A stretch of 14,191 nt of DNA from Chitinophagaceae bacterium (GTDB lineage: Bacteria > Bacteroidota > Bacteroidia > Chitinophagales > Chitinophagaceae): the NCBI GenBank assembly GCA_003534175.1, contig DPFD01000046.1, positions 979 to 15,169 on the forward strand, written 5' to 3'. The notes beneath the pieces are model-generated. The model saw only the letters and a program-made list of their open reading frames with translations, searched no databases and was not told the origin of the DNA. The first letter of the stretch is position 1. Each line of letters starts with the position of its first letter. This document shows, in pieces, positions 7,492 through 14,191 of the stretch. The translations under genes and the position numbers were made by a program.

Positions 7492-10400
7492 ATGAAAACA
7501 GACACGACAGAAAAAGGATTAGAAGCCCATATCACACAATACTTGTGTTTGGTGAATGCTTTTGCAGAAAGGAATTTCAATAATTACAATCGTGTGGATT
7601 GTGTAGATGAGGATTTGCTATTTAATTTTCTGCAAGCCACACAGGAAAAGGAAGTCATGAAATTGCAAACCATTCATGGTAGCAATTACAGAAGCAAAGT
7701 GTTGTATCGCTTAAACAATCAAATCAAAACCTTTGGCATTATTGAAGTTTTACGCAAAGGCATTACCGACAATAACATCAAACTCAAACTGTTTTTTGAT
7801 AAGCCTGTTTCCAACCTAAATGAGAAAGATTTAGCACTTTACAACCAAAACATTTTCTCTGTAACAAGGCAAGTGCACTACAGCACACAAAATGAAAATT
7901 CGCTGGATTTGGTTGTTTTTATCAATGGTTTGCCCATTATCACCTTTGAACTGAAAAACGAACTGACTAAGCAAACAGTAAAAGATGCTATCAAACAATA
8001 CAAAACCAACCGTGACCCAAGAGAAGAATTGTTTCGCTTAGGTCGTTGCATGGTTCATTTTGCCGTGGACAGCGAACAAATTTGGATGGCAACCCAACTG
8101 AAAGGCGAAAACACATACTTTTTGCCATTCAACAAAGGTTACAATAATGGGGCAGGAAATCCGCCCAATCCAAACGGCATTAAAACCGATTATCTCTGGA
8201 AAGACATTTTAACCAAAGACCGTTTAACGACCATCATTCAGAACTATGTTCAATTATTTGAAGAAGAAACGGAAAAGATTTTACCTGATGGCAAGGTTAA
8301 AAAGGAGAAAGTAAAGAAACTCATTTTCCCACGCTACCATCAAATAGATGCCGTTGATAAACTTCTGAACAATGCCAAAGAAAGCGGAGCAGGCAAACGT
8401 TATTTGATACAACATTCGGCAGGTTCAGGAAAATCGAATTCTATTTCTTGGTTGGCTCATCAATTGGTGGGTTTGTTTGACAAGAATAATGAAAACACCG
8501 TTTTTGATACGGTAATTGTAGTAACCGACCGTAAAGTATTGGATGCTCAAATCCGTAACAACATCAAACAGTTTGAGCAAGTAAAAGGAGTTGTTGAAGC
8601 CATTACCGAAGGTAGTAAACAATTGAAAACTGCTTTAGAAGAAGGCAAGAAAATAATCATCACCACTATTCAGAAATTTCCTTACATCGTAAATGAAATT
8701 GGAGAACTGCCCGGAAATAGGTTTGCCATCATCATTGACGAAGCACACAGCAGCCAAAGCGGAAACACAGCAGGAAAACTGAATGAAACGTTAGCCAAAG
8801 ACTTTGAAAAAGTGCAAGTGGATAATGATGAATTTGTATTTGTTGATAAAGACCAATATGACGAACTGACTTCGGAAGATTTGGTGGTGGATATTGTGAA
8901 AGGTAGAAAAATGCTGACCAATGCCAGTTACTTTGCCTTTACAGCCACACCTAAAAATAAAACGCTTGAACTGTTTGGTGAAAAATATAACGATAACGGA
9001 ATAGAGAAATTCAGAGCATTTCATCTTTATTCCATGAAACAAGCCATTGAGGAATATTTCATTTTAGATGTGTTGCAGAATTATACCACATATCAAAGCT
9101 ATTATGCTTTGCTAAAGAAAATTGAAGATGATCCTGCCTACGACAAAAACAAGGCACAGAAGAAGCTGAAAATATTTGTAGAAAGCCATTCACACGCTAT
9201 TGCCAAAAAGACTGCTTTAATGGTTGACCATTTTATGGACAACGTAATCCGTAAATCAAAAATCAATGGTTTGGCAAAAGCAATGGTAGTAACCAGTAGT
9301 CGCAGAAATGCTGTGAAATACAAAAAAGCATTTGACAAGTATTTAGACGACACAGGAAACCCTTACAAAGCAATCGTAGCATTTTCGGGAGAGATTGACG
9401 GACAAACCGAAGCGGCATTAAATCACTTTTCAAGTGCAGCCATTCCAGACGTGTTTAAAAAATCTGAATACCGTTTTCTGATAGTAGCAAATAAATACCA
9501 AACAGGGTTTGACCAACCACTTTTGCATACTATGTATGTTGACAAAAAATTGGGTGGTGTAAATGCCGTTCAAACACTCTCAAGGCTGAACAGAACAACC
9601 GCAGGAAAGAAAGATACTTTTGTGTTGGACTTTGCCAATGATGCAGACGAAATCAAAAAATCATTTGACCCATTCTTTGAAACAACCATTTTAGGCGAAG
9701 CAACTGACCCGAACAAACTGTTTGACTTGCAAAGTTCTTTGGATGCTTTTCAGGTTTACACACCCGAACAAGTTCAGGAGTTTTCGCAAAAAATGGTTAC
9801 AAATGTTCCTGTTGACCAATTACACAGCATTTTAGATGCAGCAGCCGAAGTATTCAGAACTTCATTGACAGAAGAGCAACAAGACGACTTTAGAGCTAAA
9901 TGCAAGACGTATGTTCGATTGTATGTTTTCCTTGCTCAAATTGTTCCGTTTGTAAATCCATATTTAGAAAGACTGTATTTGTTCTTAAACCATTTGCAAA
10001 ACAAATTGGGCAAACAACGTGACGAAGATTTAGCTCAAGGCATATTGGACAATATTGACATGGACAGCTACCGTCTGCAAAAGGAAGGAGAATTTAATAT
10101 TCAGTTGCAACAAGGTGACGAGTTAAAACCCATTCCGACAGACATGAGAGGTGGAGTTTCTGCACCTGAAATGGAATATCTTTCAACGATTGTAAAAGCA
10201 TTTAATGACAGATTCGGAACGACTTTCACCAACGAGGACAAGGTTAAAAAAATGACCGAGGACTTAATGGCTGACGTTGCACAGGACGCAGAATTTGCAA
10301 ATGCTTTCAAACACTCAGACGAACAGAATGCCAAAATAACTTTTGAAGAAGTATTGAAACGTAAACTCATTGACCATATTGAAACCAACTTTGAAGTATT

Positions 10401-10500
10401 TAAGGAGTTCAACGACAATAAAGAGTTTCGTGACTTCTTCGCTGGAACAATGTTTAAAATAATGCAAAAAGACTTTTTGAGATTTAACGCAAATAAATAA
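7492..10500 (+). CDS. hsdR: Type I restriction-modification system, endonuclease/translocase subunit HsdR
   Basis: HsdR is the motor and nuclease subunit: it pulls unmodified DNA past the bound complex using ATP and cuts it at a distance. The product is 1002 residues, close to EcoR124I HsdR. The N-terminal PD-(D/E)xK nuclease shows E11, D139 and E153-L-K155. The D-to-ExK spacing is the same as I recall for EcoR124I (D151, E165, K167). Superfamily 2 helicase motifs follow: a Q-like RYHQ at 281-284, Walker A HSAGSGKS at 308-315, DEAH at 416-419, TATP at 484-487, a motif V segment around ANKYQTGFDQP at 666-676 and motif VI QTLSRLNR at 694-701. A long helical C-terminal region probably binds the methyltransferase. 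All key residues are present, so it should be active. The ATG follows the upstream stop codon with no gap, suggesting coupled translation with the zinc-hook ATPase. Last gene of the operon. Confidence 0.96.
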   Translation: MKTDTTEKGLEAHITQYLCLVNAFAERNFNNYNRVDCVDEDLLFNFLQATQEKEVMKLQTIHGSNYRSKVLYRLNNQIKTFGIIEVLRKGITDNNIKLKLFFDKPVSNLNEKDLALYNQNIFSVTRQVHYSTQNENSLDLVVFINGLPIITFELKNELTKQTVKDAIKQYKTNRDPREELFRLGRCMVHFAVDSEQIWMATQLKGENTYFLPFNKGYNNGAGNPPNPNGIKTDYLWKDILTKDRLTTIIQNYVQLFEEETEKILPDGKVKKEKVKKLIFPRYHQIDAVDKLLNNAKESGAGKRYLIQHSAGSGKSNSISWLAHQLVGLFDKNNENTVFDTVIVVTDRKVLDAQIRNNIKQFEQVKGVVEAITEGSKQLKTALEEGKKIIITTIQKFPYIVNEIGELPGNRFAIIIDEAHSSQSGNTAGKLNETLAKDFEKVQVDNDEFVFVDKDQYDELTSEDLVVDIVKGRKMLTNASYFAFTATPKNKTLELFGEKYNDNGIEKFRAFHLYSMKQAIEEYFILDVLQNYTTYQSYYALLKKIEDDPAYDKNKAQKKLKIFVESHSHAIAKKTALMVDHFMDNVIRKSKINGLAKAMVVTSSRRNAVKYKKAFDKYLDDTGNPYKAIVAFSGEIDGQTEAALNHFSSAAIPDVFKKSEYRFLIVANKYQTGFDQPLLHTMYVDKKLGGVNAVQTLSRLNRTTAGKKDTFVLDFANDADEIKKSFDPFFETTILGEATDPNKLFDLQSSLDAFQVYTPEQVQEFSQKMVTNVPVDQLHSILDAAAEVFRTSLTEEQQDDFRAKCKTYVRLYVFLAQIVPFVNPYLERLYLFLNHLQNKLGKQRDEDLAQGILDNIDMDSYRLQKEGEFNIQLQQGDELKPIPTDMRGGVSAPEMEYLSTIVKAFNDRFGTTFTNEDKVKKMTEDLMADVAQDAEFANAFKHSDEQNAKITFEEVLKRKLIDHIETNFEVFKEFNDNKEFRDFFAGTMFKIMQKDFLRFNANK

Positions 10501-10517
10501 CTTAATAATTGCTAGTA

Positions 10518-10537
10518 TAAAGCTAATATTTGCTTTA
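10518..10537. terminator. Weak AT-rich hairpin between convergent hsdR and tolC-like genes
   Basis: The 103-base gap between the two convergent genes holds a 6-bp inverted repeat (TAAAGC at 10518-10523, GCTTTA at 10532-10537) and, next to it, a 12-base palindrome (ATAAAGCTTTAT, 10538-10549). Position suggests transcription from both sides must end here. The stems are short and AT-rich and neither strand has a proper T-run after them, so a functional terminator is only a guess. Nothing else is seen in this gap. Confidence 0.2.
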
Positions 10538-10603
10538 ATAAAGCTTTATAAGTTGTAACACAATCATTCATCACTTCATACGTTTATCAACCGGATTAAT
10601 CGC

Positions 10604-12019
10604 TTAAAACCCTTCATTCAGCCATTTCAGCTGGTTGTAGCTCATGAGAAATTTCAACCGGAGTTCCAGTAACTTTTGTTCGGCTTCCAGCAGTTTGGTT
10701 TCTCGGGTGTTGATGAGGAACAATGAACTTTCACCATTGCGGAATCGCGTTTCTTCGGCCTCCAGTAAGCGGCGGAAATTGGAAATGTTTTGCTGCGCCA
10801 GCTCTGATTGCCTGTAGTAGTTCTGTACTTCAGATGCATACACCGAGATGCGGGTATTTAATTCCTGCCGTTTCATATCGGATTCCAGTTTGTTTTGCAA
10901 CAGTTTAGTTTGAGTGATGCGAAAACGGGCCCGTTCCTGCCGGAGAAAAATCGGGATGCCCAGTTTTAAACCATACTGATAGTTATCTTCGAACAGCGGA
11001 AAATATTTTGAACGCTCGCTTTCCTTATTCAGGAGATGATAAGTAAAATTCAACTGAGGCAGTAGTAGTTGCCTGTTGAGTTTGAGTTCACTTTTCAGAA
11101 TGTTCTGTTCCTGAAATATAAACTGCATCGCCGCATGTTGCTGCAGGGGTTGGGTATTCACTTCATTAATTAGCAAGGCAAAGTTGGAATAGGCAGGGCT
11201 CATCAGTAAGTTCTGAGTTGGAATCACACTCAACGGTAAGTTGTACGGTTGTTGATTTTCAGTCCATAAGTAGAGCGATAATTCCTGAGTAGCTTTCACC
11301 CATTCCAGAAAAGCGTCTTCCATCTGCAATTCGAAACCCTGTAATTGCGATTGCGCCTCGATGGTGTCTATGGCAGCGGTTTCACCATACTCAACGGTTT
11401 TACGAATAAGCTGTAACCTTTCGCGGTTGATGGCTACGGTTCTGCTTTGCAACTGATAGTATTCGTATTTCTTTACCCAGGTCCAGTACGCATTATCAGC
11501 CTCCAGCAAAAGTCGGTTGGTTAACAGCTCCTGCTCGGCTTCGGTCATTTGCCGGGCAAACTTTGCCTGATCCAGCAGGGCCCGACGCTTGTCGTACAGC
11601 AGGTTTTGTGCAAGCGGCACGGTAACGCCAAACTGATACAATCCACCTTCGGTTTCGCTGTTGTTGAGTCGTTGTCCGTCGATGGTATTGTATTTACCCG
11701 TAACCTCAATTCCATACCAGGTGGGGATGTTGAGTGCCAGGTTGGTTTCACGATAGTAATCTAAACCATCGAGTGTTTTCGCACCGTGCGATGCATCCAG
11801 TAACGGATCAAAATTTCCTCTGGCTTCCTGCACTTCGCGTTGGGCCACCCGGTTTTGCAGCCGGTAGCGATAGGCCATCGGGTGATAATTTTTTACGATG
11901 GAAACAAACTCCTCGTGGGCCAGCCGAAGGGTATCCTGTGCCCGGGAGCCCAGGGGCAGGCAACATACACAAACCCAGATGAATATTTTATTTAGCAGTT
12001 TCATTTCCAGTTTTTTCAT
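10604..12019 (-). CDS. TolC-family outer membrane efflux protein
   Basis: This should be the outer membrane channel of a tripartite exporter, joining the HlyD-type adaptor encoded just upstream. The product is 471 residues, normal for the family. An N-terminal signal peptide is visible: basic MKLLNK, a hydrophobic stretch IFIWVCVCCLPL, and a likely cleavage site near SRAQ-D at about residue 27-28. The mature part is rich in Gln, Leu, Glu and Asn in long helices, as expected for the alpha-helical barrel of outer membrane efflux proteins. No cysteine at the cleavage point suggests it is not a lipoprotein. Two in-frame starts are possible: ATG at 12019, or ATG at 12004 (five codons in), which gives a more typical signal peptide. 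Either start overlaps the end of the adaptor gene (by 32 or 17 bases), so the two are probably translated together. The exported substrate cannot be told from sequence. Confidence 0.88.
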   Translation of the reverse strand: MKKLEMKLLNKIFIWVCVCCLPLGSRAQDTLRLAHEEFVSIVKNYHPMAYRYRLQNRVAQREVQEARGNFDPLLDASHGAKTLDGLDYYRETNLALNIPTWYGIEVTGKYNTIDGQRLNNSETEGGLYQFGVTVPLAQNLLYDKRRALLDQAKFARQMTEAEQELLTNRLLLEADNAYWTWVKKYEYYQLQSRTVAINRERLQLIRKTVEYGETAAIDTIEAQSQLQGFELQMEDAFLEWVKATQELSLYLWTENQQPYNLPLSVIPTQNLLMSPAYSNFALLINEVNTQPLQQHAAMQFIFQEQNILKSELKLNRQLLLPQLNFTYHLLNKESERSKYFPLFEDNYQYGLKLGIPIFLRQERARFRITQTKLLQNKLESDMKRQELNTRISVYASEVQNYYRQSELAQQNISNFRRLLEAEETRFRNGESSLFLINTRETKLLEAEQKLLELRLKFLMSYNQLKWLNEGF

Positions 12020-13307
12020 TGTTCACCGTGTAATAATCCGGCGGGAAACCGTTGATGTTCCGCCACAACTCATACCATACCGGTACATCATTTAATATGG
12101 CAATGGCCTGAACACCCGCACCCATTTTAATCTGAGGGGGCCACGGCTTTTTATTTTTATCTTCTACCACCAGTGCTTTGAAGAGTCCGTTGGCATTGAT
12201 GTTACTCTCTACTGCCACTACCCTTCCCGCAAAAGTTCCGTAACTGGTATTCGGCCATCCGGAAAAAACAATGGCGGGGAAACCGTCGAATACACACATC
12301 ACTTTCTGTCCGGCTTTAATCAGTGGCAGATCAACCGGCTTAACATACATCTCCACGGCATACACTGCATCAGAAGGAACGATGGTACCAATGCTTTCTC
12401 CGTCTTTCAGTATCTCACCAATTCCGGCCTTGTTCAGTTGAACTATTTGTCCGTCTTGTGATGCCACTACATAATACAATTCCTGCCTGATTTTATAATT
12501 CGACACCTGATTTTCAAGTTTCGCAATATCCCCGGTGCTGCTTTGCACTTCACCCAGGTTCTGGAAACGTTCACCGGTGGTTTTACTGAGCTTCTCGGCA
12601 TAATCCTGAGTTACGGTTTGTTGTTCGAGTTGCACGTTCAGTAATTCCTGACGGGTTTGTGCCAGTCTGTTTTCGGCTGATGTTTTTTTAGCCACAGCGT
12701 TTTGATACGTTACACTGCGCTGTTGAAACTGAGTGAGGGATACCAGTCCGTCATCATACATTTTTTTCTGTCGCTTGAACTGATCATCGGCGAGTTGCAG
12801 TTCATTGGTTGCGGCTTCCAGTTCAACTTCTTCGGCACGCAGTTTAAAATTCAGCTGATCCAGTTTCACTTTCAACTGCTGCAACTTCAGGTCTCTGGCA
12901 TTTTGCAGGGCCTGTAGCTGAGCGTCGGCAGTGAGAATCTTAGCCTCATAAAAATCACGAACGCCTTTTTTGGCTTCTACCTGTTGTTCGGTACGCTCCA
13001 CCAATTGAGGGTCCATTAAATCTTCCTTTATTTCGGTGAGTTGAAGGATGGTATCTCCTTTTTGCACATAATCACCATTTTTCACGTACCACCGGGTAAT
13101 ACGGCCGGGTATCGGCGAGTTGAGCTGTTGTGGCCGTTGATCCTGATAGAGTGTGGTAACAGTACCTTTCACCTTCACATTCTGAGTCCATGGCAGAAAC
13201 AATACCAACACCGCCAGTGCAAAGAACACATAGAACCAGCGCTTCACCCTAGATTCACGCGTGGCATGGTAAATATTATCAAACGATTTTATTTTCATTC
13301 TTTCCAT
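11988..13307 (-). CDS. HlyD-family periplasmic adaptor (membrane fusion) protein
   Basis: This adaptor would bridge the inner membrane ABC exporter and the TolC-type channel. The product is 439 residues. It has a short cytoplasmic N-terminus, one transmembrane helix at about 23-40, then a lipoyl-like half domain (about 60-90, with PIPGRI and VKNGDYVQKGD). A long Gln-rich alpha-helical hairpin follows (about 100-275), then the second lipoyl half (DGQIVQLNKAG, 285-295) and a beta-barrel region (about 315-410) with PVDLPLIKAGQKV. The order and the single N-terminal anchor are typical of HlyD/EmrA-type adaptors. The start could also be the ATG three codons in at 13298 (MKIKSF). It lies 60 bases after the ABC gene and overlaps the tolC-like gene, so the three form one transcription unit on the minus strand. 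Confidence 0.92.
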   Translation of the reverse strand: MERMKIKSFDNIYHATRESRVKRWFYVFFALAVLVLFLPWTQNVKVKGTVTTLYQDQRPQQLNSPIPGRITRWYVKNGDYVQKGDTILQLTEIKEDLMDPQLVERTEQQVEAKKGVRDFYEAKILTADAQLQALQNARDLKLQQLKVKLDQLNFKLRAEEVELEAATNELQLADDQFKRQKKMYDDGLVSLTQFQQRSVTYQNAVAKKTSAENRLAQTRQELLNVQLEQQTVTQDYAEKLSKTTGERFQNLGEVQSSTGDIAKLENQVSNYKIRQELYYVVASQDGQIVQLNKAGIGEILKDGESIGTIVPSDAVYAVEMYVKPVDLPLIKAGQKVMCVFDGFPAIVFSGWPNTSYGTFAGRVVAVESNINANGLFKALVVEDKNKKPWPPQIKMGAGVQAIAILNDVPVWYELWRNINGFPPDYYTVNNEKTGNETAK

Positions 13308-13367
13308 TCATTTATCTTTTTATCCTGTGTTGTTTATGGTGTTCAACAAAGGATGATGCTATTTTTT

Positions 13368-14191
13368 TTACAGGTCTTCCATCATTACGGTTCCCTGATT
13401 CAACGTAAGCACAACATCTGCCTGTTTGGCCAACTCCCTGTTCTGGGTTACAATCACCACGGTTGTGTGTTTCTTGATGGTGTGGATGTATTCCATGAAC
13501 CGCTTGGCAAAATCTTCATTCATACCTTCTACCGGATCTTCCAGCAACAGCAGTTTCTTCGGACCGAGCATTGCCCGCAGCAGCAAAATTTTCTTTCGTG
13601 AACTGAATGATAATTCGGTATCGGTTTCGCTCAACGGAGTGTACAGGCCCTCCGTAAACTGGGTGGTGAAATCCTCAATACCCCAGGCCTCGAGCAGTTT
13701 CATAATGTCATGTGTATGTACATTCTCTTTCCCAACCGTAATGTTCTCCAGCAGGGTGGCTTTGATGATCGTTAAATCATCCAGGTAAATGCCGGTCAAC
13801 TTTCTAAAAGCATCTTTATCTAAGTTTCGTACGGATACTTTATCAAATAGTATGCTTCCGTCAGACGGCTCATAAAATCCTGCCAGAATATTCAGCAACA
13901 ACGATTTTCCTGCACCCAGCCTTCCGTTGATTACACACAAACTGTTTTTCGGAATTTTAAAATTCAGATTGCTGAGGATGGGCTTCTGGTCGGCAAAACG
14001 AAACGAAACATCACTGAAAACAATTTCCACCCCATCACCGGCAGGAGACAATTCTAAATCTGAAGTTCGCTCTTCCACCAGATCTGTTACCGTACTTAAT
14101 TTAGACAGCGAGGTGATGACATCATAATAACTTTCCAGACTCTTAATCAGTTTTTCAACCGAGGACAGGATGGTTAACACTACAATTTCAG
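13368..14191 (-). CDS. ABC exporter subunit, C-terminal ATP-binding part with non-canonical motifs (5' end beyond window)
   Basis: The frame stays open to the window edge, so the GTG at 14180 is probably internal. The first visible residues (VEKLIKSLESYYDVITSLSK) look like the last helix and linker of an exporter membrane domain, so this is most likely a fused membrane-plus-ATPase half transporter. Numbering from 14180, Walker A is normal (GRLGAGKS, 86-93). Other motifs are not: the Q-loop region reads YLDDLTII (132-139) without its glutamine; the LSGGQ signature reads LSFSS (190-194); Walker B reads LLLLED (210-215) with the acidic pair swapped from DE to ED; and the switch histidine is replaced by Q246. 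The overall fold-level match to an ABC ATPase is clear. Such a domain may bind ATP with little or no hydrolysis. It is followed by the adaptor and channel genes and should be the inner membrane part of that exporter. Substrate unknown. Confidence 0.85.
   Translation of the reverse strand, partial: EIVVLTILSSVEKLIKSLESYYDVITSLSKLSTVTDLVEERTSDLELSPAGDGVEIVFSDVSFRFADQKPILSNLNFKIPKNSLCVINGRLGAGKSLLLNILAGFYEPSDGSILFDKVSVRNLDKDAFRKLTGIYLDDLTIIKATLLENITVGKENVHTHDIMKLLEAWGIEDFTTQFTEGLYTPLSETDTELSFSSRKKILLLRAMLGPKKLLLLEDPVEGMNEDFAKRFMEYIHTIKKHTTVVIVTQNRELAKQADVVLTLNQGTVMMEDL

Noticed and set aside
1437..11999. A 13-base identical string (TTTATTTAGCAGT) at 1437-1449 and 11987-11999, flanking the restriction operon in direct orientation.
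   Set aside because: A match of this length is expected about once or more by chance in AT-rich DNA of this size. The right copy lies inside the overlap of the adaptor and tolC-like genes, and no integrase is present, so it is not called an attachment site.
13041..13601. A 186-codon open frame on the plus strand across the adaptor and ABC genes.
   Set aside because: It spans two well supported minus-strand genes, and its translation (many His, Phe, Gln) shows no domain.

Overview
The window reads as chromosomal DNA of a member of the Bacteroidota, most likely a Cytophagales- or Flavobacteriia-like lineage. The evidence is indirect: no convincing Shine-Dalgarno pattern precedes most genes, a promoter of the Bacteroidota type (TTTG then TAnnTTTG) lies upstream of hsdM, the TolC homologue has an 'AQD' signal-peptide end common in this phylum, and RNase Y is present. 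I cannot name a genus. No rRNA, tRNA, CRISPR array, transposase or integrase is visible.

Layout from left to right. (1) Positions 2-1303, plus strand: the 3' part of rny (RNase Y, KH plus HD domains), closed by a clear intrinsic terminator at 1326-1354. (2) Positions 1526-10500, plus strand: a four-gene, very tightly packed type I restriction-modification operon in the order hsdM, hsdS, a 967-residue Rad50/SMC-like ATPase with a CxxC zinc-hook motif, then hsdR. A candidate promoter sits just ahead of hsdM. (3) Positions 14191 down to 10604, minus strand: the end of an export operon, in transcription order an ABC exporter subunit (its membrane part lies beyond the window), a HlyD-type periplasmic adaptor and a TolC-type outer membrane channel. 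It converges on hsdR across a gap of about 100 bases.

How the genes work together. HsdM and HsdS should form the methyltransferase that marks a bipartite DNA target, and HsdR adds ATP-driven translocation and cleavage of unmodified foreign DNA. The ATPase embedded between hsdS and hsdR has the position and architecture of restriction-linked effectors such as PrrC and RloC, which cleave tRNA when restriction is defeated. Here the C-terminal effector domain cannot be assigned firmly, so it could be a RloC-type nuclease or a different, undescribed effector. The three minus-strand genes should form a tripartite inner membrane-periplasm-outer membrane exporter. Its nucleotide-binding domain keeps Walker A but departs from consensus at the Q-loop, signature, Walker B and H-switch.

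The restriction operon is visibly richer in A and T than the genes on either side, which suggests it is an accessory cassette acquired between rny and the export operon.
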